Shown here: positions 18,499-28,657 of the stretch, one piece after another
Layout: every line of letters begins with the position of its first letter
Position numbering within the stretch: position 1 is the stretch's first letter
From: Actinomycetes bacterium
GTDB taxonomy: Bacteria; Actinomycetota; Acidimicrobiia; Acidimicrobiales; SZUA-35
NCBI GenBank assembly: GCA_024276425.1
Contig: JAJRXF010000095.1
Location: 20,207 to 84,206, forward strand
Direction of reading: 5' to 3'
Length of the DNA: 64,000 bases
Translations under genes and position numbers: made by a program
Notes under the pieces: generated by a model
What the model was told of the DNA's origin: nothing
The model's input: the letters and a program-made list of their open reading frames with translations, nothing else
Database searches by the model: none

Positions 18499-18876
18499 CT
18501 AGCCAGAGACCAGAACGGCGAGAAGATCGAAACTGCTGAGTATTCCAGCCAAACCGTCCTGGTCCATGACAACCAGATGGTGGATCGATTCGCTCCGCAT
18601 CAGTTCGGCCGCCACCGAAACGGTAGCGTTGGCGTCCACCGATCGAACGGCGCGACTCATGATGGTGGCGACCGGCTCTCCGGCGGGCCATTCTTCCACC
18701 AGGTCGGCCGAGGTCACAATGCCAACGACCGAATCGTCCTCGACCACCGGCAAACCGTGAAACCCCAAACCCAACATCAAGTCTCGTGCTCGACCGATCG
18801 AGTCGGTCGGTTCGATCGTGATCAGGTCGGCCGTGAGATAGTCCCGGACCCGATATTCGTTCTCGTTGCTGGTCAT
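18499..18876 (-). CDS. Tandem CBS-domain protein
   Basis: RDYLTADLITIEPTDSIGRARDLML...GLPVVEDDSVVGIVTSADLV...VATIMSRAVRSVDANATVSVAAELM...HHLVVMDQDGLAGILSSFDLL. Confidence 0.9.
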   Translation of the reverse strand: MTSNENEYRVRDYLTADLITIEPTDSIGRARDLMLGLGFHGLPVVEDDSVVGIVTSADLVEEWPAGEPVATIMSRAVRSVDANATVSVAAELMRSESIHHLVVMDQDGLAGILSSFDLLAVLVSG

Positions 18877-18917
18877 GATGCTTATTGGAGACCATCGATC
18901 GGGCTCCGGCAAGAGAC

Positions 18918-19859
18918 CTAAGCCCCGGATGGATCCAGAACAACCTGCGGTAAGAGACTTTCCACATCCTCGGACCGACAAAGCTCGGTCCCGGCGGTAA
19001 GTACCGCTGCGGTGCCAGCGGCGATACCCAGCCTCCCCATTTCCTGAGTGCTCAGACCTCGGGCGAGACCGACCGCAAATCCAGCCACCATGGAGTCGCC
19101 CGCACCAACCGCGCTGGCCACTCGAACAGCCGGTGCGCGAAGTCGAAGAACCTCACCCGAGCGTTGAAACACAATTGCCCCACCAGCACCGATAGAAACC
19201 ACCAAGGTTGAGACCGAGGAATCGCCAAGAACCTCCCGAGCCGCCGTCACTACCTCGGCTTCAGTAATCAACTCTCGACCAACGAGTGCCGCCAACTCAC
19301 GGGCGCTGGGCTTGACCAGAAAGGCCCCCGACTGCAGCGCAGAGACTAGGGCATCTCCGGATGTGTCAACCAAAACCGGAACTGGGTCTAGCGCTGCCAC
19401 CAACGACTCCATCACCCCGACAGGAACACCGCTCGGCAAGCTTCCCGAGATGACAACACAGGCAGCCTCGTGGGCGGCCTCTACTACAGCGCGTTCGCAG
19501 GCACGGAGTTCCCCCAGGGTGATCTCCGGTCCGGGAAAGACGAACCTGAACTGATCCTCGGTTGACCCAACACCAATCGTCAAACTTTCCCTTGTCTCGG
19601 CCACAATCGGGACCGGTCGAATCGGAATCCCTTCATTTCTCAGGAGAGCTTCGATTCGGTCGCCAACGCCGCCGCCAAGGGGAATAACAGCCAGCACACT
19701 CTGTCCGAGGCGTTTAGCAACACGCGCCACATTGATCCCCCCACCGCCGGGGTCATACACCGGTGCTGAACAACGAACCTTGTGATTCGGGACGACGTTT
19801 TCTGCCCAACTCGAAATGTCAAGGGCCGGGTTCAGCGTGAGGGTCACAATGGCAGACAC
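18918..19859 (-). CDS. PfkB-family hexose-phosphate kinase (1-phosphofructokinase / tagatose-6-P kinase / Pfk2-like)
   Basis: TLTLNPALDISSWAENVVPNHKVR...DPGGGGINVARVAKRLG...VGAGDSMVAGFAVGLARG. Confidence 0.88.
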   Translation of the reverse strand: MSAIVTLTLNPALDISSWAENVVPNHKVRCSAPVYDPGGGGINVARVAKRLGQSVLAVIPLGGGVGDRIEALLRNEGIPIRPVPIVAETRESLTIGVGSTEDQFRFVFPGPEITLGELRACERAVVEAAHEAACVVISGSLPSGVPVGVMESLVAALDPVPVLVDTSGDALVSALQSGAFLVKPSARELAALVGRELITEAEVVTAAREVLGDSSVSTLVVSIGAGGAIVFQRSGEVLRLRAPAVRVASAVGAGDSMVAGFAVGLARGLSTQEMGRLGIAAGTAAVLTAGTELCRSEDVESLLPQVVLDPSGA

Positions 19860-19863
19860 GTCA

Positions 19864-20592
19864 CTATTCTCCCTCAGGTTCTCGGTCATAGTCTTTCGCG
19901 GAAAACAAACCAAGGGACTCTCCAAAACGCGACGCTGCGTCGGCTACCGACTGCTTGGCTCTACTTAGCGCTTCTCCTCGCAACCGAAAGTCCGGGCCGA
20001 GTATTGATAAGGCCGCCACGACCTGGTGCCCCGGGGTTACCACAGGAGCAGACACAGCCGTTATGCCCTCTTCGGTACTCCCGATACGCACAGCAGCCCT
20101 CGGCAGTCCCGGTGTTTGTTCCTGCGGGTCCGTCGCCAGCGCAACACCAACAGCCGTACCCTCAAGCGGAACGGAACGGCTGATCCAACCAACGTGTCGA
20201 ACAGCACGGGGACTTGGCGAAGTAGCCACATACATTGCCACCTCGCCCTCGCGCACAGCAAGGTAGGCCGACTCAAGGGTTGTCGCCGACAGGGAATCAA
20301 GAAAGGGGCGGACGGCGGCAATCAGTTGAGCAGTCGGGCTATCGCTGAGTGCGGTCAAAGCCAACCGTACAAATGCCGGTCCGGGACTAAACAACCCTTG
20401 CTCGTCGCGGCTCACAAATCCATGCAGCTCTAGCGTTTTCAGATGTCGCAGCGTTGTGCTCGGGGAGAGGTCGCCGAGGCGGGCCGACTCGGACAGCGAA
20501 ATGCGCCCTCCGGTGATCACGATACTGAGGAGCCGGAGAGCTCTCTCCGCCGAGCGAGAGACATGGAGGCCACCAGCATTGGACTCAGTCAT
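19864..20592 (-). CDS. IclR-family transcriptional regulator
   Basis: VSRSAERALRLLSIVITGGRISLSESARLGDLSPSTTLRHLKTLELHGFVSRDEQGLFSPG plus C-terminal IclR effector domain. Confidence 0.9.
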   Translation of the reverse strand: MTESNAGGLHVSRSAERALRLLSIVITGGRISLSESARLGDLSPSTTLRHLKTLELHGFVSRDEQGLFSPGPAFVRLALTALSDSPTAQLIAAVRPFLDSLSATTLESAYLAVREGEVAMYVATSPSPRAVRHVGWISRSVPLEGTAVGVALATDPQEQTPGLPRAAVRIGSTEEGITAVSAPVVTPGHQVVAALSILGPDFRLRGEALSRAKQSVADAASRFGESLGLFSAKDYDREPEGE

Positions 20593-21223
20593 CGTCGCGT
20601 TGGGAACCGAGCTCACCCGCTTCGATCTCAATCACCTCAGTCGCTCCCTCAACCAGTTCACGATCGTGCGTGCTGGAGAGCACAACACCTCCATGGTCGG
20701 CAAACTCGGCCAAAGTCTCAATGAGCGTAATCCGAGAGGTGGCGTCAAGGCCCGTTGTAGGTTCATCAAGGAGAAGGACCTTAAAGGGACGGGCCGTACC
20801 AACCAGAAGCCCAGCTTTTTGCCGCTGCCCCTTACTCATTGCTTGAGGAAAACGGCCAAGAAGTTCCGTTGCGTCCAACCTTTCGACCAACTCCACAGAG
20901 AAGTCCGTCGGCTCATCTTGGCCGTTGAGCTTGGCTACATACAACATCTGCTCTTGGACCGTCAGGTCATCGAAGAGTGCTGGCTGATCGGGGACAAAGG
21001 TGGTGACCTCACGAGCACCCCGAGACCCAACCAGTGAGCCATCAACAGAGATTGACCCCGAAGTCGGTCGGGCCAGGCCAGCAATGAGGGTCAGCAGGGT
21101 CGTCTTTCCCGCTCCATTTTGCCCGATGAGCACGGCATTGGAACCTGGTTCGAGGCGCCAGTCTGGAACCTGAAGGACCGTCGTCCTTCCGTAAGTCTTT
21201 TTCAATCTCTTGACCCGAATCAT
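20585..21223 (-). CDS. ABC transporter ATP-binding protein
   Basis: Walker A GQNGAGKTT, signature MSKGQRQKAGLL, Walker B VLLLDEPTTGLD. Confidence 0.95.
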   Translation of the reverse strand: MIRVKRLKKTYGRTTVLQVPDWRLEPGSNAVLIGQNGAGKTTLLTLIAGLARPTSGSISVDGSLVGSRGAREVTTFVPDQPALFDDLTVQEQMLYVAKLNGQDEPTDFSVELVERLDATELLGRFPQAMSKGQRQKAGLLVGTARPFKVLLLDEPTTGLDATSRITLIETLAEFADHGGVVLSSTHDRELVEGATEVIEIEAGELGSQRDDD

Positions 21224-22629
21224 CTGAGCGACTTCTCCAAGGGGTTCATGGCAACGACGGCAAGAATGAAAGCAATGACAGCAGTCAGTTGACCCCAGGT
21301 CTGGCCGAACTCATCCGGGCGAAAGTACTGATGGGAGATAGCGACTGTGGCCCCCAACAGCAGAAGCGGACCGCTCAAGGCACGCCCCCAAAGCAAGGGG
21401 CCAATGAATCCTGCGCCAACCGTCGTGGCCCATTTCGCCACATCCGGAGAACCAATCCGGGCCTGCATGAGGGCGGCAAGCGTGCCAACCAGGAAGAGGA
21501 ACATGGTGCCAGCGGCATCGTCAAAGGACTGACTCCAAAGCCAAGCCGTGAGCAGGCCACCTATGACCATGGCGATACTCAGGGCGGTAAGGGTTTGGCC
21601 CTGAAGGACTCTGGCTGAACCAGCTCGGTAGTGAACCAGAAAGGGGATCTGGTCGGCGGTAGCGGCCAAGGGCACGGCAAGATCAAACCCGATAACGGCA
21701 ACACACGCAGCCAGGCTCAACGCAACGACACCATGACTCGGATCGGAAAATCTGAGAAGGAGGAATATTGTTCCGCCCGCAAGTCCAAGTCTGGCTATCT
21801 GACCAGACAATCCGTGCTGGAGGGCAGCAATCTGACGCCAGAGGAAGGTCGGCATCCATGGCCTCGCCAGTTGAGGGCCCGCCACGCGTGGGGAGTCGCT
21901 GACGCGACGCATGTCCAACAACATTTGTTGGAAGTCGACCGTTTGCATCGATGAGCGCAGGGTTTCCAGGGCCCGAGCCCGAGACCACAATCGTTCCACC
22001 GGGGTCCAGGTTAGACCGAACAAAGCCAGACCGAGTGACAGGAGACCGAGGCTGAGGAGGCTCAGCAAACCGGTCGAGTCAAAGAACGTGCGCCCGCCAA
22101 GCAGACTGGCCAAGACGACCACGGGTACCAGCACAGCCCAGGCGACGACCCGCGGTCGGCGGCCCTCATTGGTAGAGAAGACGAGGTACCAGATCATCGA
22201 TTGACTAACCGAGATGGCCACGGCAAGAGCCGCAACCAGGGAGATTGTTACCGAGGAACTAACGGTGTATTCCCCGGGCGTCGACAATGCCAGGAATATG
22301 GTGGCCCCAATAGCTGCGATTGCAGACCGGGCCACCAACTGGCGTAGCAACCGAGGGTAAAGCATGGTCCGTCTCGATGCCCCCGAAGCCAGCTCATGGA
22401 GAACTCCGGCCCTCGACACCACCAGTGGTCCACCTCGCCATCCAAGCCAGACTGCAGCCGCAACAGCCACCACAACCGCAATGTTCACGCCAGGCTCGAT
22501 GGTAGAAAAGTCGCTCGGCAATAGTTCGGCCATTCGATCCCCATAGAACGGCAAAAGAAGCCAGCCAAGGCCAGCCAGATAGAGCGAGTACAAATCATCG
22601 CTTAGACGCGAACCCGGAGAAGCCGACAT
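21220..22629 (-). CDS. ABC-type transporter integral membrane subunit
   Basis: 469 aa, many hydrophobic segments, overlaps the ATPase gene by 4 bp. Confidence 0.75.
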   Translation of the reverse strand: MSASPGSRLSDDLYSLYLAGLGWLLLPFYGDRMAELLPSDFSTIEPGVNIAVVVAVAAAVWLGWRGGPLVVSRAGVLHELASGASRRTMLYPRLLRQLVARSAIAAIGATIFLALSTPGEYTVSSSVTISLVAALAVAISVSQSMIWYLVFSTNEGRRPRVVAWAVLVPVVVLASLLGGRTFFDSTGLLSLLSLGLLSLGLALFGLTWTPVERLWSRARALETLRSSMQTVDFQQMLLDMRRVSDSPRVAGPQLARPWMPTFLWRQIAALQHGLSGQIARLGLAGGTIFLLLRFSDPSHGVVALSLAACVAVIGFDLAVPLAATADQIPFLVHYRAGSARVLQGQTLTALSIAMVIGGLLTAWLWSQSFDDAAGTMFLFLVGTLAALMQARIGSPDVAKWATTVGAGFIGPLLWGRALSGPLLLLGATVAISHQYFRPDEFGQTWGQLTAVIAFILAVVAMNPLEKSLR

Positions 22630-22656
22630 GCAGCGGCCAATCCTAGGGCGAATGGA

Positions 22657-22962
22657 TCAGGGGAGAAACGCCCACGCCGCGAGCAGCGGGCCAAACATCG
22701 CTAACCCAAAGGAAAGCATGGTTGCACTTGTGGAAAGCCGCCGCAGATTCTCAATGGTCTCGGCCGAGCTATGGGAGAGCGCTGCGGTCCAGCCGTCGGC
22801 CATCTCGATTGCCTCATCAACACGTGTCAGCCTGCAGATCGAGGCCAGTACCACCAGCCATATCGCCAAAAGCATCGAAACCAAAACCAGGGTCGGGTGT
22901 CCCCCATTCTGAGAAAAACGCAATGCCGCAGCGACATACGCGAGGTAGGAAAGCTGGCTCAT
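22657..22962 (-). CDS. Small hypothetical membrane protein
   Basis: 101 aa, two to three hydrophobic segments, immediately upstream of and co-directional with the ABC permease. Confidence 0.6.
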   Translation of the reverse strand: MSQLSYLAYVAAALRFSQNGGHPTLVLVSMLLAIWLVVLASICRLTRVDEAIEMADGWTAALSHSSAETIENLRRLSTSATMLSFGLAMFGPLLAAWAFLP

Positions 22963-23085
22963 GTTGTTTCCGTCGGCACCTTTTAGGCCAGGATGAGGGG
23001 TTGAGGCCGAAACGGCAGGTCATCAAGAGAAAAAACCACCAACAGGAAACAAGACGGCCATAGAAGCCGGTAATATTGACACCGC

Positions 23086-24750
23086 TTGATTACCCAACCT
23101 AGGGTCGGCCCCATGGACCGAACTCTCCTGGCCCCTCCACTACCCTCATCGGTGGCCACTAGCTCCGAATCCTTCGCCAAGAACCGGGCAGACATGCTCG
23201 ACCAACTGCAGGTCATTGACGAACTCCTGGATGAGGCGGAGGCCGGCGGCGGTGAAAAAGCAATGGCCCGCATGCGCTCGAGGGGCAAGCTTCCCGTCCG
23301 GGAGCGCATCGCCAACGTGCTTGACCCTGACACCCCCTTCTTAGAGATCAGCGCGTTAGCTGGCTATGACTCCGACTACACCATCGGAGGCGGCATGGTG
23401 GTCGGAATCGGCATCATCGCCGGGACCGAGTGTGTGATCCTGGCCAACGACCCCTCCGTTCTCGGGGGGGCACTGACCCCCTACGTTCTAAAGAAGTGGA
23501 ACCGAGCACTGGAGATCGCTCGAGATAACCACATGCCCTATGTCAGCTTTGTCGAATCGGCCGGAGCGGACCTGCGAGTCGAAACTGGAGGGGGACGCAA
23601 GGCCAACACCAACCACTTCGCCGAGAGCGGTCGTTTCTTCTATGAGATGATCGAACTGTCGAAGATGGACATTCCCTTGGTCTGTGTTGTCTTCGGCTCT
23701 TCGACCGCAGGCGGTGCCTACCAACCAGGCCTGTCTGACTACAACATCGTGGTGAAGGACCAGTCGAAGATTTTCCTGGCTGGGCCTCCGCTGGTCAAGA
23801 TGGCCACCGGCGAAGAGTCCGACGATGAGACCCTGGGCGGGGCCAAGATGCACGCCGAGATCTCGGGCCTCGGCGACTACTTCGCCGAGGATGAGATGGA
23901 CGCCCTGCGATTGTGTCGCGAGGTGGTCTCACACCTCAACTGGCGAAAACCTGGGCCCGAACCGTCCCTCCTTGGGGATGACCCAATCTATGACCAGGAA
24001 GAACTGTTGGGTCTGGTGAGCCAGGACCTTCGCTCCCCTCTTGATGTCCGGGATGTCATCGCCCGAGTGGTCGACGGTTCTCGTTTCGAGGAGTTCAAGA
24101 CGCGGTATGGACCGACACTGGTCTGTGGATGGGCATCGATCCACGGCTACCCCATCGGCATCCTCGGCAACAACGGAGTTCTTCACCCCGAAGCAGCCGA
24201 AAAGGGTGCCCAGTTCATCCAGTTGTGCAACCAGATTGATGTCCCATTGGTGTTCCTGCAGAACATCACCGGCTTCATGGTTGGAAAAGACTTTGAGCAA
24301 GCCGGGATCATCAAAAAGGGATCCCAGATGCTCAACGCGGTCTCCAATTCAACCGTTCCCCATCTCACCGTGATAATTGGATCGTCCTATGGTGCCGGCA
24401 CCTACGGAATGTCCGGTCGGGCCTTTGGCAACCGATTTACCTGGTTGTGGCCAACGGCCAAGGTTGCCGTCATGGGTCCAAAGCAGATCGCCGGGGTGAT
24501 GTCGATGGTGCGCCGAGGACAAGCTGCCCGCAAAGGCATCGAGTTTGACGAAGAAGAGGACGCTCAGATCGTGGCCATGGTGGAAGAGGTTCAGGAAAAG
24601 GGTTCGCTGGCCTTGGCCGCAACCGGAGCGGTGAGCGACGACGGAATCATCGACCCCAGAGACACCCGCACGGTTCTTGGTATCTGCCTCTCGGTGGTTC
24701 GCAACACGCCCATTGAAGGCGCCGACGGCTATGGAGTATTCCGGTTATGA
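23086..24750 (+). CDS. Acyl-CoA carboxylase, carboxyltransferase (beta) subunit; start may be internal ATG 23113
   Basis: MRSRGKLPVRERIANVLDPDTPFLEIS, SAGADLRVETGG, VFGSSTAGGAYQPGLSDYNI, GSSYGAGTYGMSGRAFGNRFTWLWPTAKVAVMGP. Confidence 0.93.
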   Translation: MITQPRVGPMDRTLLAPPLPSSVATSSESFAKNRADMLDQLQVIDELLDEAEAGGGEKAMARMRSRGKLPVRERIANVLDPDTPFLEISALAGYDSDYTIGGGMVVGIGIIAGTECVILANDPSVLGGALTPYVLKKWNRALEIARDNHMPYVSFVESAGADLRVETGGGRKANTNHFAESGRFFYEMIELSKMDIPLVCVVFGSSTAGGAYQPGLSDYNIVVKDQSKIFLAGPPLVKMATGEESDDETLGGAKMHAEISGLGDYFAEDEMDALRLCREVVSHLNWRKPGPEPSLLGDDPIYDQEELLGLVSQDLRSPLDVRDVIARVVDGSRFEEFKTRYGPTLVCGWASIHGYPIGILGNNGVLHPEAAEKGAQFIQLCNQIDVPLVFLQNITGFMVGKDFEQAGIIKKGSQMLNAVSNSTVPHLTVIIGSSYGAGTYGMSGRAFGNRFTWLWPTAKVAVMGPKQIAGVMSMVRRGQAARKGIEFDEEEDAQIVAMVEEVQEKGSLALAATGAVSDDGIIDPRDTRTVLGICLSVVRNTPIEGADGYGVFRL

Positions 24751-26837
24751 CGCATGCTCAGGTTATGACGACCCCCTTTGACTCTGTGCTGGTTGCCAAC
24801 CGCGGCGAGATCGCAAGGCGAGTATTTGCTACTGCCCGCTCAATGGGCATGGTTTGTGTGGCCGTATTTACCGATGCCGACGCAGACGCCGCCTTCGTTC
24901 GGGAGGCCGATGAGGCCATTCGGTTGGCCACTGGCTATCTCGACGGCGACGCCATCATTGGCGCGGCAAAGCTCAGCGGCGCCCAGGCCGTTCACCCCGG
25001 CTACGGGTTTCTGTCAGAGAACGCTAACTTTGCTCGCTCCGTACAGGCCGCCGGACTGATTTGGGTTGGCCCGACACCGGACATCATCGCCACCATGGGA
25101 GACAAGATCCTGGCCAAGGAGGCAGCACTGGCTGCGGGACTGCCGGTGCTGGACAGCTATGACACCGAATCGCTGACGGGAGAATCGACCGAACTCATTC
25201 GCTTCCCAGTCTTGGTTAAGGCAGCCGCCGGTGGCGGCGGCAAGGGAATGCGAGTGGTCCAGTCGGCGGACCAACTGGATGAGGCCATCGCTTCGGCCAG
25301 TCGAGAGGCAGACAAGGCCTTCGGGGATAGTCGGGTCTTTGTCGAGCGCTACGTGCCTCGAGCTCGCCATATCGAGATCCAGATTCTTGGTGACGCCCAT
25401 GGCAATCTTGTCCACCTCGGCGAGCGTGAATGCTCCATCCAACGACGCCATCAAAAGATCATCGAGGAATCGCCCTCTCCGGTTGTGAGCCCCGAGCTTC
25501 GCCAAGCCATGGGCAACGCGGCCCTCGCCCTGGCCAGTTCTCTTAGCTACTCCTCCACCGGAACCGTTGAATTCCTTCTCGACGAGGACAGCCTTACCGG
25601 GGACAGCATTACTGAAGGTGGTGCAGAGTTTTTCTTTCTGGAGGTCAACACGAGATTACAAGTTGAGCACCCGGTTACCGAGGCCATCACTGGCCTTGAT
25701 CTTGTTCGTGAGCAATTGCAGGTTGCAGCGGGTCAACAACTCAACTTCGACCAGTCGTCGATCGATTTCTTAGGCCATGCCATCGAGGCCCGCCTTTACG
25801 CCGAAGATCCAGCCAATGGCTTCCTCCCCTCGGCTGGCACCGTCGATGTATTCGAACCGGCCGAGACGCCGGCGCTGCGATGGGATGTTGGTATCGAGCA
25901 GGGTTCGGAGGTTGGGGTTCACTTCGATCCGATGCTGGGCAAGGTCATTGCCCATGGCCCCACCAGGGCCGAGGCCGCAGCACAGCTAGCCCGTGGACTG
26001 GAGCGCCTCCATCTCGGTGGGCTCACGACCAACCGCGATTTTCTGGCCGCCACCCTCCGTCACCCTCAGTTCTTGGCCGGGGCGACCACAACCGATTTCA
26101 TTGAACGAGTCAATCCGACCCCCTTGGTCAGTCCCGACGATGTCGTGTTCGCTGCCGTGGCCGGGGCCCTTTGGATGCAGGGTCGACGGGTGGCCGATCT
26201 GGAAGTGCTCCCGAGAGTTCCCAGCGGTTGGCGAAACTCCAAACTGCCCATGGAGCGAACCAGCCTGCTTCTGGAGGACGGTCTGGGCGATGGACTAGGT
26301 GACGGTAGAGATCAAGAGCCAATGGAGGTTCGGTACCGGAGAAATCGGGATGGCTCGTTCTCGGTTCGCAACAGCGCGAACGACAATACCGTCAGCAATG
26401 CGGCCATCAGCAATGCGATCATTCATGCCTGGTCGGCCGAGTGGATTGACATTGAGCTGGATGGCCTTCGCCGAGGGGTTCGAGTTAGCCATACAGCTCG
26501 GGTCAGTCACACGGGTTCGGCGGCCTCGTTCCTGTATGTCCAGACTCCTTCGACCACCCTTCGGTTCCGGATTGAACCTCGGTTTGTGGTGCCGGGGGCC
26601 GATACCGATACGTCCACCCTGCAGGATGGTGGGCTGGTCTCACCCATGCCGGGATCGGTTCTGGAGGTGCGGGTTAACCCCGATGATGAGGTGGTGGCCG
26701 GACAGGTCCTCCTGGTGTTGGAGGCCATGAAAATGGAGCACCCCGTGCCTGCTCCCCGTGATGGCACGGTCAGCCAGGTTCTGGTTGAGGTCGGTCAACA
26801 AGTCGAACTGGGCCTCGTGTTGGTGGAGTTCGAATGA
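24747..26837 (+). CDS. Acyl-CoA carboxylase alpha subunit (biotin carboxylase + BCCP)
   Basis: VLVANRGEIARRVFATARSMG, VKAAAGGGGKGMRVV, ERECSIQRRHQKIIEESPSP, EVNTRLQVEHPVTE; C-terminal biotinylation motif EAMKMEHPVPAP. Confidence 0.97.
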   Translation: MTHAQVMTTPFDSVLVANRGEIARRVFATARSMGMVCVAVFTDADADAAFVREADEAIRLATGYLDGDAIIGAAKLSGAQAVHPGYGFLSENANFARSVQAAGLIWVGPTPDIIATMGDKILAKEAALAAGLPVLDSYDTESLTGESTELIRFPVLVKAAAGGGGKGMRVVQSADQLDEAIASASREADKAFGDSRVFVERYVPRARHIEIQILGDAHGNLVHLGERECSIQRRHQKIIEESPSPVVSPELRQAMGNAALALASSLSYSSTGTVEFLLDEDSLTGDSITEGGAEFFFLEVNTRLQVEHPVTEAITGLDLVREQLQVAAGQQLNFDQSSIDFLGHAIEARLYAEDPANGFLPSAGTVDVFEPAETPALRWDVGIEQGSEVGVHFDPMLGKVIAHGPTRAEAAAQLARGLERLHLGGLTTNRDFLAATLRHPQFLAGATTTDFIERVNPTPLVSPDDVVFAAVAGALWMQGRRVADLEVLPRVPSGWRNSKLPMERTSLLLEDGLGDGLGDGRDQEPMEVRYRRNRDGSFSVRNSANDNTVSNAAISNAIIHAWSAEWIDIELDGLRRGVRVSHTARVSHTGSAASFLYVQTPSTTLRFRIEPRFVVPGADTDTSTLQDGGLVSPMPGSVLEVRVNPDDEVVAGQVLLVLEAMKMEHPVPAPRDGTVSQVLVEVGQQVELGLVLVEFE

Positions 26838-28657
26838 TGAGCGGGCCGAGCGTCTTACGTGCCACTGACCCGATTCGAATCGCCAACTGCTCTGGCTTTT
26901 ATGGGGACCGGATCTCGGCCGCTTCCGAGATGGTCGAGGGCGGCCCAATCGATGTTCTCACCGGCGACTGGCTGGCCGAGTTGACCATGCTCATCTTGGC
27001 CCGCACCCAGGCCAAGAGACCCGGCGGCGGCTACGCCCGCACCTTCGTCACCCAGATGGAACAGGTCCTGGGGACCTGCCTAGATCGTGGCATCAAGGTG
27101 GTCAGCAATGCTGGCGGGCTCGACCCCGATGGCTGTGCTGAGGCGGTGGCCGAAGTGGCAGACAAGCTGGGGCTCGCACCCAAAGTCGCCTACGTTCGCG
27201 GCGACAACCTGATGGGTCGGCTCGATGAGCTTTCGGCCGCCGGAGTCACGCTCGATCATTTCGAAACCGGTGAGTCATTGTTGGGAGACTCCGAGGCAAA
27301 TTCTCGGTTCATCAGTGCCAATGCCTATCTCGGCTGTTGGGGCATTGTTGAGGCCCTTAACCAGGGAGCAGACATTGTCATTACCGGACGAGTCACAGAC
27401 GCTGCGGTAGTTTGTGGCCCAGCGGCCTGGCACCACGGCTGGGCCCGAGACGATTGGGACGCCCTCGCCGGTGGGGTCGTTGCCGGTCACATTATTGAGT
27501 GTGGAACCCAGGCCACCGGAGGCAACTATTCGTTCTTCACCGAGATCGACAACATGATCCATCCTGGCTTCCCCTGGGCCGAGGTGGCGGCCGATGGCTC
27601 GTGCGTGATTGGCAAACACGACGAGACCGCAGGGGCAGTTACCGAGGGGACCGTTATCTCCCAGCTTCTGTATGAGATCGGTGGACCGACCTACTTGGGT
27701 CCCGACGTCAACGCTCACTTCGACACCATTTCGGTCCACCAGACTGGCCGAGACCGGGTGTTGGTCAGTCACACCAAGGGCAGCCCACCTCCGGCCACCC
27801 TCAAGGTGGCCATGAACGAAATGGGCGGCTTCCGTCAAGATCTTGGGATTGCCCTGGTTGGATTGGACATCGAGGCCAAGGCCAAACTGGTTGATGAAGC
27901 CTTCTGGGCCGCCTGTCCCTATGAGCCTGACGATTTTGCCAGCATTACAACGCGGATCGAACGCACGGACAAACCCGATCCATCAACGAACGCTGAGGCG
28001 GTGGCCCAATGGCGCCTGACCCTCAAGGACCCGGACGAACGTAAGGTCGGTCGAGCAATCTCCAACGCCATGATCGAGCTGGCCTTGGCCACCATTCCCG
28101 GCTTCTACGGCACCAGCGGGGGTCCGGGAGCGGCGAAACCCTTTGGGGTGTACCGACCAGCCCTTATTCCGGCCGACCTGGTGCCACAAGAGGTCACGGT
28201 TCTGGGGGGCCCGACGACCACGGTTGAATCGGTGGCCCCGGACGGAGTAGCGAGTGTTGCTCATGATGTGGTTGAACCGCCAGGACGCCAACCTGCTAGA
28301 TCAGATTCCACAGTCCAGAGGCCGATTGGCTCGGTGATTGGGGCTCGCTCCGGTGACAAGGGCGGGAACGCCAACCTTGGTGTTTTCGTCCGAAGTGACG
28401 AGGCCTGGGATTGGCTCGATGGCTTCCTCACCACCGAGCAGTTGCGAAAGCTCCTTCCCGAAGTGACCGAGCTACGCGTGGATCGGTACCGGTTGCCCAA
28501 ACTGCGCTCACTCAACTTTGTCGTCCACGGCTTGTTGGAGGAGGGCGTTGCCGCCAGCTCCCGGCGAGACAGCCAAGCCAAAAGCCTGGGCGAATGGCTT
28601 CGGGCCAGAGTGGTTGAAATTCCAGAATCTCTCCTAGCGAAAGAACGCACATGTTGA
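26834..28657 (+). CDS. AtuA-like (acyclic terpene utilisation family, DUF1446) protein
   Basis: IANCSGFYGDRISAASEMVEGGPIDVLTGDWLAELTMLIL...GGYARTFVTQ...VVSNAGGLDP; C-terminal AtuA-like ferredoxin-fold GARSGDKGGNANLGVFVRS. Confidence 0.88.
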   Translation: MMSGPSVLRATDPIRIANCSGFYGDRISAASEMVEGGPIDVLTGDWLAELTMLILARTQAKRPGGGYARTFVTQMEQVLGTCLDRGIKVVSNAGGLDPDGCAEAVAEVADKLGLAPKVAYVRGDNLMGRLDELSAAGVTLDHFETGESLLGDSEANSRFISANAYLGCWGIVEALNQGADIVITGRVTDAAVVCGPAAWHHGWARDDWDALAGGVVAGHIIECGTQATGGNYSFFTEIDNMIHPGFPWAEVAADGSCVIGKHDETAGAVTEGTVISQLLYEIGGPTYLGPDVNAHFDTISVHQTGRDRVLVSHTKGSPPPATLKVAMNEMGGFRQDLGIALVGLDIEAKAKLVDEAFWAACPYEPDDFASITTRIERTDKPDPSTNAEAVAQWRLTLKDPDERKVGRAISNAMIELALATIPGFYGTSGGPGAAKPFGVYRPALIPADLVPQEVTVLGGPTTTVESVAPDGVASVAHDVVEPPGRQPARSDSTVQRPIGSVIGARSGDKGGNANLGVFVRSDEAWDWLDGFLTTEQLRKLLPEVTELRVDRYRLPKLRSLNFVVHGLLEEGVAASSRRDSQAKSLGEWLRARVVEIPESLLAKERTC

